Below, in pieces: positions 16,867 through 26,172 of a stretch of DNA of 64,000 bases. The stretch is taken from contig NZ_JBNXUN010000016.1 in the NCBI RefSeq assembly GCF_050563525.1, forward strand, positions 1 to 64,000, written 5' to 3'. Source of the DNA: Falsiroseomonas sp050563525 (GTDB taxonomy: Bacteria > Pseudomonadota > Alphaproteobacteria > Acetobacterales > Acetobacteraceae). Position numbers and translations under genes: made by a program. How positions within the stretch are numbered: position 1 is the first letter of the stretch; every line of letters begins with the position of its first letter. Under the pieces are notes generated by a model. It made no database searches and was not told the origin of the DNA. It saw only the letters and a list, made by a program, of their open reading frames with translations.

Positions 16867-18057
16867 ATGACCCCCCCCACCTGCAAGGCCACCGCGCCCC
16901 ACCAGAGCCTCTGGCTGCCATGGCTGGCCCGCTTCAACGGTGCGGCCCTCGGCGCCGCCCTGATGGCCGCCGCGCCAGTTGCACTGGCACAGCCAGCCGT
17001 CCCGTCCGTCACGGTCGCCGCACCGCTGTCCCAACCCGTGACCGAGTGGCAGGAACACACCGCTCGCATCGAAGCCTCCGCCCGCGTCGAGATCCGCGCC
17101 CGGGTGTCCGGCCAGGTGGCGGAGGTGCACTTCACGGATGGCGCCATTGTGCGCGCCGGCGACCTGCTGTTCACGCTCGACCAGCGTCCCTACCTCATCG
17201 CGCTCGACAACGCCCGGGCGGAGGTGGCGCGCAACGAGGCGCGTCTGCTGCTCGCGCGGCAACAGGTGGCGCGCTACGAGCCGTTGGCCGCCAGCCGCAT
17301 CGCCCCCCAGGCGGAACTCGACACCCGCCGGGCGACGCTGCGCGAGGCCCAGGCCGGACTGGCGGCCGCGCAGTCTGCCGAGCGCCAGGCGGCGCTGGAC
17401 CTCGAATTCACCGAGATCCGCGCCCCGCGCCCTGGCCGCGTCAGCGACCGCCGGGTGGATGCCGGCAACCTCGTGCAGCAGGGCGAGACGGCGATGACGA
17501 CGCTGCTTGCGCTCGACCCGGTCTATGTGACCTTCGATGCCAGCGAGGCCGAGTATCTTCGCCAGGCCCGCTCCGCCCGCACCGGCCTGCGTGGCGCCAG
17601 CCTGCCGATCCAGCTCCGTCTGCTCGATGAGACCGAGTTCAGCCGCGAAGGCCGCGTGGATTTCGTCGACAGCGCCTTCGACCCGCGCAGCGGCACCATT
17701 CGCATCCGCGCGGTGATGCCGAACCCTGACCTGTTCCTGACGCCCGGCAGCTTCGCCCGACTCCGGCTCTCGACGGGGGAGGAACCCGCGCTGCTGGTGC
17801 CCGATGCCGCCGTCATGGCGGACCAGACCGGGCGGCTGGTGCTGACCGTGGCACCCGATGGCACCGTCACCCCCCGCCAGGTGCGGCTCGGCCAGCTCCG
17901 CGATGGGTTGCGCGTCGTCCGCAGCGGGCTGGTGGCCGAGGACCGCGTCATCATCGGCGGCCTGCATCGTGCACGGCCCGGCATGCGCGTGATGGCGGAG
18001 CCCGGCAGCATCGGCCCAGGCCCACTCGCTGCCGTGACCCAGGGCGCCATCCGCTGA
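16867..18057 (+). CDS. RND efflux periplasmic adaptor (membrane fusion protein)
   Basis: Periplasmic adaptor of 396 residues that links an RND pump to an outer-membrane channel. A hydrophobic export signal (about residues 25-42, ending VALAQ) is followed by the barrel-sandwich half-motif ARVSGQVAEVHFTDGAIVRA then GDLLFTLD, the alpha-hairpin (about 105-165), the second lipoyl half with ITEIRAPRPGRVSDRR-like sequence and the beta-barrel ending in VRIGG-like LVAEDRVIIGG. No lipobox is seen, so membrane anchoring is unclear. A GGAGA site lies 7 bases upstream. The RND gene follows after 77 bases; no outer-membrane factor gene is in the window. Confidence 0.9.
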   Translation: MTPPTCKATAPHQSLWLPWLARFNGAALGAALMAAAPVALAQPAVPSVTVAAPLSQPVTEWQEHTARIEASARVEIRARVSGQVAEVHFTDGAIVRAGDLLFTLDQRPYLIALDNARAEVARNEARLLLARQQVARYEPLAASRIAPQAELDTRRATLREAQAGLAAAQSAERQAALDLEFTEIRAPRPGRVSDRRVDAGNLVQQGETAMTTLLALDPVYVTFDASEAEYLRQARSARTGLRGASLPIQLRLLDETEFSREGRVDFVDSAFDPRSGTIRIRAVMPNPDLFLTPGSFARLRLSTGEEPALLVPDAAVMADQTGRLVLTVAPDGTVTPRQVRLGQLRDGLRVVRSGLVAEDRVIIGGLHRARPGMRVMAEPGSIGPGPLAAVTQGAIR

Positions 18058-18134
18058 GGCGGCCCGGCAACGCTTCCATCACCTGACCCGCCAACCAGGG
18101 CCGCGCAGCGCGGTCACGCCAAAGGCACGTCCCC

Positions 18135-21100
18135 ATGCGCTTCGCCCGCTTCTTCATCGACCGCCCGGTCTTCGCCGCGGTGATTTCCATCGCCATCATG
18201 CTGGTCGGCGGCATCGCCGCCTTCCGCCTGCCGGTGTCCGAATACCCGGAGATCGCGCCGCCCAGCGTGACGATCACCGCGATGTACCCGGGCGCCACCG
18301 CCGAGACCATCGCCGAGACCGTGGCCGGCCCTATCGAGCAGGAGGTGAACGGGGTGGACGGCCTGCTCTATGTCTCCTCCCAGGCGACCGGCGACGGGCG
18401 GCTGACGGTGACGGTCGTCTTCCGCCAGGGCGTCGACGGCGACGCGGCGCAGGTGCTGGTGCAGAACCGCGTGGCTGTGGCCGAGCCGCGCCTGCCCGAA
18501 GAAGTCCGGCGCCTCGGCATTACCGTGCGCAAGGCGAGCCCGGATTTCCTGATGGTGATCCACGTGACCTCGCCGGATGGCAGCCGCGACCATGAATATA
18601 TCTCAAACTTCGCGACGCTGAACATCCGCGACCGCTTGGCGCGCATCGACGGCATCGGCGACACACAGATGTTCGGCGCGCGCGACTACGCGATGCGCGT
18701 CTGGCTCGACCCGGACCGCATCGCCGCACGTGGATTGACGGCGGGGGAGGTGGTGCAGGCGCTGCGTGAGACCAATGTGCAGGTCGCGGCCGGCGCGCTC
18801 GGCCAGGCGCCGCGCGCCGAGGCGGCGGGCGCGTTTGAATTCGCGGTGCTGACCCAGGGCAGGCTAGCCACGCCGGAGGAGTTCGGCGAGCAGGTCATCG
18901 CGACCGGCGAAGCCGGCGCACCCCTTCGCCTGCGTGACGTCGCGCGCGTTGAGATCGGGGCCGCCGACTACACGGTGAACGCGCTGCTGAACAACCAGCT
19001 CGCCACCGCCATCGTGCTGTTCCAGCGCCCGGGCAGCAATGCGCTGGACACCGCCGCCGCCGTCCGAACGACCATGGATGAGGCCGCGCGCAGCTTCCCC
19101 TCCGGCATCGGCTACAGCATCGTCTATGATCCGACGCGCTTCATCGCGCAGAGCATGGAGGCAGTGCTCATCACCTTCGCCGAGGCTGTGCTGCTGGTGG
19201 TGCTGGTGGTGGTGCTGTTCCTCCAGAACTGGCGCGCGGCGGTGATCCCGCTGCTGGCCATCCCGGTCTCCATCATCGGCACCTTCGCGGTGCTGCTGAT
19301 GCTCGGCTTTACGCTGAACACGCTGACCATGTTCGGCCTGATCCTCGCTATCGGCATCGTGGTGGACGATGCAATCGTGGTGGTGGAAAACGTCGAGCGG
19401 CACATGGCCGATGGGCTGTCGCCGCTGGAGGCTGCGCGCAAGACCATGGATGAGGTGGGCTTCGCGCTGATTGCCATCGCGCTGGTGCTGGTGGCGGTCT
19501 TCGTGCCTACCGCCTTCATCCCCGGCATCGCCGGCGCCTTCTATCAGCAATTCGCCGTGACCATCGCTGTGGCGACCGTGTTTTCCGCCATCGTGTCGCT
19601 GACCCTGTCGCCGGCGCTGGCAGCGATCATGCTCAAGCCGCATGTGCATCACGCCGGGCCGCGCCCGCTTCTGCTACGGCCCTTCGGCGCCTTCGCGCGC
19701 GGCTTCAACTGGCTCTTCGACCGGATGTCCATCGGCTATGGCGGGCTGACGCGGCGGCTGGTGCGCCTTCCCGTGCTGCTGATGCTGATCTATGGCGGCC
19801 TGCTGGCCACGACCGGCTGGATGGTGACGGCGACGCCCACGGGCCTCATCCCGCCGCTCGACCGTGGCTACTTCATCGCGGCCTTCCAGTTGCCACCGGG
19901 CGCCAACCTGGCGCGCACCGATGCAGTGGTCCGCCGCGCCTCCGACGCCATCCTGGCCACGCCTGGCGTCGAGAGCGCGATCGCCTTCGTCGGCTTCGAC
20001 GGCGCCACCTTCACCAACGCGCCAAATGCCGGCGTGATCTTCGCAAGCCTCACCCCCTTCGAGGAGCGTAGCGCGCAAGGCCTCACCGCGGACGGCATCC
20101 TGGCCGATCTGCAGGGCCGTCTGATGGCCGACCCTGACGCGCTGGTCTTCGTGCTGGCGCCTCCCTCCGTGCCAGGCATCGGCACCGGCGGCGGCTTCAA
20201 GCTGATGATCCAGGACCGCGCCGGGCGTGGCCCGCAGGCGATGGAATCCGCGCTGCACGCGGTGATGGGCGCGGCGAACCAGACGCCCGGAATCGCCTTC
20301 GCCTTCAGCCTGTTCAACACGGCGACGCCGCAGATCCGCACCCAAATCGACCGCACGCGCGCGGAAATGCTGGGCGTGCCGGTCAACCGCGTGCATGAGG
20401 CGATGGGCATCTATCTCGGTTCCGCCTTCGTGAACGACTTCAACCTGCTTGGCCGCACCTGGCGCGTCACCGCCCAAGCCGACGCGCAATATCGCACCGG
20501 GGCCGAGGATATCGCACGGCTGCGCACCCGCAGCGATACCGGCGCGATGGTGCCGCTCGGCAGCCTCGCCACGTTCCAGGAGACGTCCGGACCCTATCGC
20601 ATGCCGCGCTACAACCTGTTCCCCGCGGTGGAACTGCAGGGTGCGGCGATGCCGGGCGTCTCCACGGGCCAGGCCATAGCACTGATGGAACGCGTGCTGG
20701 CGGAGAGCCTTCCGGAGGGCTTCACCTATGAATGGACCGAGATCGCACTGCAGGAGAAATTGGTCGGCAACACGGCGCCGATCGCCTTCGGCCTTGCCGT
20801 GGTGTTCGTGTTCCTGGTGCTGGCGGCCATGTACGAAAGCTGGCTGCTGCCGCTCGCGATCGTGCTGATCGCGCCGATGTCGGTATTCGCCGCGCTGTTC
20901 GGCGTGCGCTACGCCGGGCTCGACAACAACGTGCTTGTGCAGGTGGGGCTGGTGGTGCTGGTGGGACTTGCCGCCAAGAACGCCATCCTGATCGTCGAAT
21001 TCGCCCGCGCGGCGGAGGATGACGGGGCAAGCCGCTGGGATGCGGCGGTGGCGGCTGCCCGTACGCGGCTGCGGCCCATCCTGATGACGAGCCTGGCCTT

Positions 21101-21314
21101 CATCCTGGGCGTCCTGCCGCTGACCATCGCCACGGGCGCGGGGGCGGAGATGCGGCAGAGCCTGGGTGTCGCGGTGTTCTACGGCATGCTGGGCGTCACG
21201 ATGTTCGGCCTGCTGTTCACGCCGGTCTTCTACGTCGTCGCGCGCGCCATGGCGCGACGGCGTGGCGCGACCGTGCCTGGCCCCTCCGCGGAAGAGGGTC
21301 ATCAACGCGCGTGA
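18135..21314 (+). CDS. RND multidrug efflux permease (HAE1 family)
   Basis: Inner-membrane proton-driven pump of 1059 residues, the normal length for HAE1 proteins. It starts with the family signature MRFARFFIDRPVFAAVISIA. The proton-relay residues are present: the Asp pair in GIVVDDAIVVVENV in helix 4 and the lysine in GLAAKNAILIVEF in helix 10. Two large periplasmic loops with porter domains follow helices 1 and 7. Nearest in pattern to MexF/AcrB-like drug pumps. Cotranscribed with the adaptor gene under the TetR operator; it would extrude hydrophobic drugs or aromatic compounds. Confidence 0.93.
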   Translation: MRFARFFIDRPVFAAVISIAIMLVGGIAAFRLPVSEYPEIAPPSVTITAMYPGATAETIAETVAGPIEQEVNGVDGLLYVSSQATGDGRLTVTVVFRQGVDGDAAQVLVQNRVAVAEPRLPEEVRRLGITVRKASPDFLMVIHVTSPDGSRDHEYISNFATLNIRDRLARIDGIGDTQMFGARDYAMRVWLDPDRIAARGLTAGEVVQALRETNVQVAAGALGQAPRAEAAGAFEFAVLTQGRLATPEEFGEQVIATGEAGAPLRLRDVARVEIGAADYTVNALLNNQLATAIVLFQRPGSNALDTAAAVRTTMDEAARSFPSGIGYSIVYDPTRFIAQSMEAVLITFAEAVLLVVLVVVLFLQNWRAAVIPLLAIPVSIIGTFAVLLMLGFTLNTLTMFGLILAIGIVVDDAIVVVENVERHMADGLSPLEAARKTMDEVGFALIAIALVLVAVFVPTAFIPGIAGAFYQQFAVTIAVATVFSAIVSLTLSPALAAIMLKPHVHHAGPRPLLLRPFGAFARGFNWLFDRMSIGYGGLTRRLVRLPVLLMLIYGGLLATTGWMVTATPTGLIPPLDRGYFIAAFQLPPGANLARTDAVVRRASDAILATPGVESAIAFVGFDGATFTNAPNAGVIFASLTPFEERSAQGLTADGILADLQGRLMADPDALVFVLAPPSVPGIGTGGGFKLMIQDRAGRGPQAMESALHAVMGAANQTPGIAFAFSLFNTATPQIRTQIDRTRAEMLGVPVNRVHEAMGIYLGSAFVNDFNLLGRTWRVTAQADAQYRTGAEDIARLRTRSDTGAMVPLGSLATFQETSGPYRMPRYNLFPAVELQGAAMPGVSTGQAIALMERVLAESLPEGFTYEWTEIALQEKLVGNTAPIAFGLAVVFVFLVLAAMYESWLLPLAIVLIAPMSVFAALFGVRYAGLDNNVLVQVGLVVLVGLAAKNAILIVEFARAAEDDGASRWDAAVAAARTRLRPILMTSLAFILGVLPLTIATGAGAEMRQSLGVAVFYGMLGVTMFGLLFTPVFYVVARAMARRRGATVPGPSAEEGHQRA

Positions 21315-21656
21315 GGCGGCGAACGCTTGTACAGCCGCATCACGACGTGCCGGGAGGGCGTTAGTGCCCTCCTGACCCGCTGCCGGTTCCAAAGACAACA
21401 CGTTCAGTGCGAACTGGCCAAGCGGCCGAACGCCACGGGGCTGCGATAGCCGATGGCCGGGTGACGTCTCGACGGACTGTCGCGTAGATTATGCTGACAC
21501 GATCTTTTTCTTCGTCAGGGATTGGCTCCGGGGTTACCGTGCCATTCAGTGCACGGCGCGGGCCAACGATCGCGCTTGAAGGTCCCGGCGGACGCGTCTG
21601 CAACCACGCGGCGCATCAACAGCTTAGGGAACTTGCAACCAGAAGCCGGAGACACC
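21315..21656. other. Intergenic stretch without a recognisable gene
   Basis: A 342-base gap between the RND permease gene and the flavin reductase gene. I see no supported frame, tRNA or clear terminator. Its promoter content is undetermined. Confidence 0.4.
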
Positions 21657-22247
21657 ATGGCCCCCAAGCTTCTCGTTTTATACGGTTCCTATCGCTCCGA
21701 CCGCACTGGCATTCGGCTCGCCCGCTTCCTCGTCACCGCGTTTGCAGCGCGTGGAGCGGAGGCCGAGTTGATCGATGCGCAGCAGGTCGGGCTTCCAATG
21801 CTGGACCGGATGTACAAGGAGCATCCGCCTGGGGCGGCACCTGAGGCGCTTGAAAGCCTGGCGATGAAAATCAGAGGTGCCGATGGCTACGTCTTCGTCG
21901 CCGGCGAGTACAACTGGGGTGTTCAGCCGGGGCTGAAGAACCTGACGGATCACTTCCTTGAGGAGTGGTTCTGGCGCCCGGCCGCCATCGCCAGCTACTC
22001 CGCCGGCCGACTGGGTGGGGCTCGCTCTAATCTCGTCTGGCACGGCACCCTTTCCGAGATGGGCATGGTTGTCATCTCGAGCACGCTCCTGGTCGGGCCG
22101 ATTGCCACATCGCTTGATGAGGCGGGAGCACCAACCGGTGAGGGCGGCGCGGCGCTCATGCGGGCGTTCCCACGCTTTGCCGAGGATCTGGAATGGTGGG
22201 CCGAGGCGGCACGCCGGCAGCGCAATCATCGCGCGCCGCCCTATTGA
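21657..22247 (+). CDS. NADPH-dependent FMN reductase family protein
   Basis: Flavodoxin-fold reductase of 196 residues. The FMN phosphate-binding loop is LYGSYRSDRTGIRLA near the N-terminus, and the second family motif is GYVFVAGEYNWGVQPGLKNL, close to the P-E-Y-N-x-S-x-P-G-x-L-K-N signature with the serine replaced. It probably reduces flavins, quinones or nitro compounds using NAD(P)H. The ATG at 21657 is preceded by GGAGA. It stands alone after the efflux operon; nitrate-respiration debris follows. Confidence 0.85.
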   Translation: MAPKLLVLYGSYRSDRTGIRLARFLVTAFAARGAEAELIDAQQVGLPMLDRMYKEHPPGAAPEALESLAMKIRGADGYVFVAGEYNWGVQPGLKNLTDHFLEEWFWRPAAIASYSAGRLGGARSNLVWHGTLSEMGMVVISSTLLVGPIATSLDEAGAPTGEGGAALMRAFPRFAEDLEWWAEAARRQRNHRAPPY

Positions 22248-22379
22248 GGGAGGCTCTGAGCCGAATGGGCAGGAAAGGGTGCTCGCCTGGTTCCCGCGGT
22301 GACGGATCGCATCCACGCGGCAGCAAGGTCGAGCATCTCATGCAGGATCTCCGCCTCCGCTCGACCAAGCCTGACCGGG

Positions 22380-22935
22380 ACATGAACCATCGCCTTCTTC
22401 TTCCCGAAGCGGCAGAAGGGGAATTCGCTGGCGCCGAATGCGGGGCTCGGCAATCTCGGCGTCAGCGCTTTGCAATTCGCGGTTTCCATGAGCGTGTTCG
22501 GCGCCATGGCCGGTGACCGGCAGGTCGCGGCGCATGGCAGCCATATCTGGACGTGCGGTCGCTCGCATTCCTCGGGCCACTGGTCGGCGCGCTGGCTCGG
22601 TCGATGACCGGCTGGGTTTCCGGTCGCTGGGCGCGTCACCTTCCGGGTCGTCGTCGGCATCGTGCTGGGCACGCTGCGTGCCGTCCACTTCCTCGGCGCG
22701 AAGCAGGAGCCGGGCGCCTTCATCGGCTTCTTCGCCAGTTTCCTGGTGTTGTTCACCCTGACCGGCATCGGCAACGCTTCCACCTTCCAAATGATCCCCG
22801 CGATCATGGGGCGGGAGATGTCACGGCTGATGCCGGACGCGACCGCGGCTGAGCGGCGGGCGCGGGGCGAACGCGAGAACGCCATGAGCATTGGCTTCAA
22901 CTCCGCCATCAGCGCGATCGCGCTGACCGGCACGC
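22380..22935 (+). pseudogene. narK-like nitrate/nitrite transporter remnant
   Basis: Pieces of a NarK-type major facilitator occur in order in three frames. One frame gives FFFPKRQKGNSLAPNAGLGN and LGVSALQFAVSMSVFGAMAG, the next SLAFLGPLVGALARSMTGWV, and a third (from 22662) gives LGTLRAVHFLGAKQEPGAFI, FLVLFTLTGIGNASTFQMIP and AMSIGFNSAISAIALTG. These correspond to the nitrate-signature half and the following helices of NarK/NasA transporters. At least two frameshifts separate them and both ends are missing, so the gene is dead. Confidence 0.75.
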
Positions 22936-22954
22936 TGATTTGCGCATGGACGCC

Positions 22955-23085
22955 GCACGACGCTCGCCGGTCTACAAGATGGCGATTAAATGGGGCGTCG
23001 CGTTTCCGCCGCACCCGGAATACCGCACGCTGCCGATGGTCTGGTACGTGCCGCCGCTGCCGCCGATCCAGTCCGCGCACGCCAC
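22955..23085 (+). pseudogene. narH fragment (respiratory nitrate reductase beta subunit)
   Basis: This piece reads VYKMAIKWGVAFPPHPEYRT followed by LPMVWYVPPLPPIQSA, which is the highly conserved segment of NarH (VALPLHPEYRTLPMVWYVPPLSPIQ). It is joined directly to the narK remnant, so the large narG gene and most of narH that normally lie between were deleted. It documents a lost capacity for nitrate respiration in an ancestor. Confidence 0.72.
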
Positions 23086-23364
23086 CGCGACCAGAAGCAG
23101 AAGCATCGTCAGGCGAGCGCTGGCGGCGCCACGCCAGCACGGTCAGGCCAGAACACGCGCCAGGTCCCTCATGATCCGTGAATTGCCCATAGGGGGCCGG
23201 CCACCCCGCTCCGGCCACTGTCCACCAGCATGTGGTGCAGAGGACCTTCGTTCGCCATCCGACGCAGGAGGCAGGACGAGGCGGAAGACCGACTGGAGCA
23301 GCGGTGGGACCTCGTTTCCACCTTCTCTGGCGTGCGCGCAGTGTCGGATGACCACTGGACGGAC
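23086..23364. other. Tail of the nitrate-gene remnant, no recognisable gene
   Basis: No frame gives a recognisable protein between the narH fragment and the IclR gene that ends at 23365. It may hold unrecognisable narJ/narI debris. Confidence 0.3.
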
Positions 23365-24096
23365 CTACTCCGCCGCGACGCGCGGCCACTCCGGCATCTC
23401 GCCACCGATCCGTCGGGTCAGTGCCACGGCCGCCTCAGCGAGAATCGGTCGCGCGGCTGCCTGGGCATCGGGCGTCCAGCGGATCACCGGCGCGGACAGT
23501 GCGAGGGCCCCGGCGAGTTTGTCGCCCGGCCCGAAGACCGGCGCGGCCATCGCCCCGGTGTGCGGATCCGTCGCGCCCATAGTGACGATCGGCAGGTCCA
23601 GCGTCGCGACATAGGGCGGCAGCGGCCGCGGGGCGAAGGTGCGGAGCACCTGGGCGATGGCGGAACTGTCGAGGGGCAATGCGTCGCCAACCCGGACATG
23701 CATCCGCAGAAGGTGCGGGCTGTCCACGCGATACAGGCAAAGCCGCTGCTCGCCACGCCTGACGTAGAAGGCCGCGGTTTCCCCCGTGCGCGCCACGAGC
23801 TCCTCCAGCACCGGGATGACGTGCGCCTCCAGCCGGAAGGCCTGGGTGTAGATCGTGCCGAGGCGGAGAACCTCGGCATCCAGCCGATAGGCACCGTCAT
23901 CCTCGCGCGCGAGATAGCCATGTTCCTCGAGCGAGATGGCGAGGCGCATGATGGTGCTCTTCACCAACCCCGTCCGTTCCGCCAGCTCCGCCAGGGAAAG
24001 GGCGTGGTCTCCCTTGCGGAACGCAGACAGCACTGTCAGGGCACGGTCAGCCGAGGCAACGCCCTCGAGTGCCGGTCTTTGCTTTCCCTTCTCCAT
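23365..24096 (-). CDS. IclR-family regulator 1
   Basis: A 243-residue IclR transcription factor. The winged helix-turn-helix covers about residues 12-75 (ALTVLSAFRKGDHALSLAEL, then RTGLVKSTIMRLAISLEEHG). The C-terminal effector-binding domain contains FYVRRGEQRLCLYRVDS, the LPLDSSAIAQVL block and GALALSAPVIRWTPD. The upstream gene on the same strand is the SMP-30 lactonase (29-base gap), so it is the last gene of a tctC-lactonase-regulator operon. Its target may be the AATC/GTTTC/ATAAG sites at 26091-26122 and 27159-27180, which is inferred. Confidence 0.88.
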   Translation of the reverse strand: MEKGKQRPALEGVASADRALTVLSAFRKGDHALSLAELAERTGLVKSTIMRLAISLEEHGYLAREDDGAYRLDAEVLRLGTIYTQAFRLEAHVIPVLEELVARTGETAAFYVRRGEQRLCLYRVDSPHLLRMHVRVGDALPLDSSAIAQVLRTFAPRPLPPYVATLDLPIVTMGATDPHTGAMAAPVFGPGDKLAGALALSAPVIRWTPDAQAAARPILAEAAVALTRRIGGEMPEWPRVAAE

Positions 24097-24125
24097 TGTG
24101 GTCGCCTCCGGCCTTGCGGCCTCAT

Positions 24126-25022
24126 TTAAGCCGATTCCAGCCGCGCGCGCAGGATGCTGCCGGTCTCGCTCTCGGTGATGAACAGGTCGCGCCCGTCCGC
24201 CCCGCCCAGGCAGAGGTTTGTGGTGGATGCGCCGGCGCAGGAGGTGATCGCGAGCGTCGGCTCCGCCCGTGGATTGAAGCGCCAGACCGTGCCGACACCG
24301 GTATGGGCGACCAGCAGGTTCCCGTCCCGGTCCCAGGCCAGCCCGTCCGGGCCGCCGGGCCCGCCATGCAGGTGGATGAAGATTCCCGCCTTCGTGACCG
24401 CGCCATCGCCGTGCAGCGGCAGGCGCCAGATCTGGTTGGCGCGGGTGACAGCCACAAGGCAATGCGACAGGTCGGGCGCGACGACGATGCCGTTCGGGCT
24501 TGGGACCGTGCCGATCAGCGTGTCGAGCCTGCCGTCCGGGCGCAGGCGGTACACGCGCCCGGTCGGGTCGTGCAGGCCGGTCTGCCCCTGGTCAGTGAAG
24601 AAGATGCTGCCGTCGGCGCCGAGGGCCAGGTCGTTCAGCCCCCGGAAGCCCTCGCTACGCGCCGTCTCCAGCACCGGCGTGATCACACCGTTGGACGGAT
24701 CGACGCGGATCAGGCCGCGCCTGTAGTCGGTGACCAGCAGCGCGCCGTCGGCCGCCACCTTCAGGCCGTTCGGCCAGCCGTCATACTCGGCGACGAGATC
24801 CCACTCGCCGTCCGGCGTTATGCGGAAGATGCGCCCAAAGGGGATATCCGTGACATAGAGCCTTCCGTCGGCGTCGAAACTGGGGCCTTCCAGGAAGCTG
24901 TCGATCTCGCGCCCGCCGCGGTTCCAGCGTGCCCATTCGGTCGCACGCGGCCGGCGGAAGCGGTCCGGCAGCCGCGTGAAGACCTCGGTCCCGATGCGCG
25001 GCGGCGGCGCGAAGAAGGGCAC
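24126..25022 (-). CDS. SMP-30/gluconolactonase-type lactonase
   Basis: Six-bladed beta-propeller lactonase of 298 residues. All three metal-site motifs of SMP-30/gluconolactonase are visible: the Glu in FLEGPSFDADGRLYVTD, the Asn in FRGLNDLALGADGSIFFTD and the Asp in GGPDGLAWDRDGNLLVAHTG. It would hydrolyse a lactone, consistent with sugar-acid or aromatic ring-cleavage catabolism. I start it at GTG 25022, four bases after the preceding tctC stop on this strand, because the sequence upstream of that is Arg-rich out-of-frame translation of tctC. Confidence 0.85.
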   Translation of the reverse strand: MPFFAPPPRIGTEVFTRLPDRFRRPRATEWARWNRGGREIDSFLEGPSFDADGRLYVTDIPFGRIFRITPDGEWDLVAEYDGWPNGLKVAADGALLVTDYRRGLIRVDPSNGVITPVLETARSEGFRGLNDLALGADGSIFFTDQGQTGLHDPTGRVYRLRPDGRLDTLIGTVPSPNGIVVAPDLSHCLVAVTRANQIWRLPLHGDGAVTKAGIFIHLHGGPGGPDGLAWDRDGNLLVAHTGVGTVWRFNPRAEPTLAITSCAGASTTNLCLGGADGRDLFITESETGSILRARLESA

Positions 25023-25026
25023 CGGC

Positions 25027-26043
25027 CTATTGCCGCTCGATGCCGCTGGTGGCGGCGACATTGCGCCACAGCGCCGTCTCCTCGGCGAGCAGCGCCGCGA
25101 AGGCGGCAGGCGGCATTCCGCCCGGCGAGGATGCCAGCGAGGCCAGGAAGTCGCGCATGTCCTGCGCCTCCAGCGCCTCCGCCACCGCCGCGTGCAACCG
25201 CGCGACCACACTGTCCGGCGTTCCCGCCGGTGCCGCGATTCCTGACCAGTTCACCACCCCCGTTCCGTTCGGGCCGAGGTTGGCCAGGCCGGCTTCCTTG
25301 AAGGTCGGGACCTGCGGCAGGACAGGCGTGCGCTCCGCACCGCTCATCGCGAGGACCCGCAGCAGGCCGCCCTGCACATGGCCGAGCGCCGAGCCGAGCG
25401 AGACCATCACGACGTCCACCTGGCGCGACAGCACGTTGGTCACCGCCTCGCCGGCGCCGCGGAACGGCACGTGCAGCATCTGGATGCCAGCGGCCTGGGC
25501 GAAGGCGGCGGTGGCGAAGTGTGGCGCGCTGCCGATGCCGCCGGTGCCGTAGGTGATCCTCTCCGGCTCGCGCTTCGCGGCCGCGATCAGCGCGGCGAGG
25601 TCACGCCAGGGCGCGTCGCGGTGCACCGCGATCATGACCGGCGAGAAGGCACTGACCGTCACCGGGCGAAAGGCCTTCGCGTGGTCGAAGGGCAGGCGCT
25701 GGAACAGATAGGGCAGCATGGCGTAGGTGTTGTCCATCGCCAGCAGCGTGTGCCCGTCCGGCGTGGCGCGCGCGACGTCGGCAGCGCCGATCGTGCCGGT
25801 CGCGCCAGACTTGTTCTCCACCACTACCGGCCGGCCCAGGCTCTCGGAGAGCTTGGGTGCGAGACGCCGCGCGATGGTGTCCACGGCGCCGCCGGGCGCC
25901 CAGGCGACGACGATGCGGAGCGGGCGCGAAGGCCAGGCTTCACCGGCCTGGCTCCCTTGGGCCAGGCCGGAGCGCGGCAGCGCCCCAAGCGTGAGCGGCA
26001 TGGCGGCGAGGCCGGCGCGGAGGATGTTGCGACGGGAGAGCAT
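25027..26043 (-). CDS. Bug/TctC periplasmic binding protein 1
   Basis: Tripartite-tricarboxylate-transporter type binding protein (Bug family), 338 residues. A twin-arginine-like signal (LSRRNILRAGLAAMPLTLGA) ends near GLAQG. The ligand loops are visible as AWAPGGAVDTIAR and VENKSGATGTIGAADVA, followed by TPDGHTLL. Such proteins bind carboxylates or aromatic acids in the periplasm and need TctA/TctB permeases, or act as sensors. It is the first gene of a minus-strand operon with the SMP-30 lactonase and IclR regulator 1. No permease is nearby. Confidence 0.9.
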   Translation of the reverse strand: MLSRRNILRAGLAAMPLTLGALPRSGLAQGSQAGEAWPSRPLRIVVAWAPGGAVDTIARRLAPKLSESLGRPVVVENKSGATGTIGAADVARATPDGHTLLAMDNTYAMLPYLFQRLPFDHAKAFRPVTVSAFSPVMIAVHRDAPWRDLAALIAAAKREPERITYGTGGIGSAPHFATAAFAQAAGIQMLHVPFRGAGEAVTNVLSRQVDVVMVSLGSALGHVQGGLLRVLAMSGAERTPVLPQVPTFKEAGLANLGPNGTGVVNWSGIAAPAGTPDSVVARLHAAVAEALEAQDMRDFLASLASSPGGMPPAAFAALLAEETALWRNVAATSGIERQ

Positions 26044-26090
26044 GGTACGCGGTTCCTTCCCAAGGGTGCCCTGCTGTACGAAGGCTTGCA

Positions 26091-26122
26091 TTTTGAAATC
26101 GCGTTTCGTTATAAGCGATCGC
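26091..26122. promoter_or_regulatory. Candidate IclR-1 operator in the divergent tctC promoter
   Basis: The AT-richer block TTTTGAAATCGCGTTTCGTT continues ATAAGCGATCGC, between the divergent tctC genes at 26043 and 26173. It contains the near-palindrome GAAA-TCGCG-TTTC. A related block, GCAATCAGGTTTCATAAGAT, lies at 27159-27178 before the dehydrogenase gene, sharing AATC, GTTTC and ATAAG. Binding by IclR regulator 1 is inferred. Confidence 0.35.
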
Positions 26123-26172
26123 AGCCCGGCTCTGTCAAGAAATGGCGGGGCAGAGGGAAGGAGGTCTCCGGG

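Noticed and set aside
19674..21401. Long open frame antisense to the RND permease gene
   Set aside because: It is Arg/His/Gln-rich translation caused by the high G+C content. The permease on the other strand has clear family motifs.
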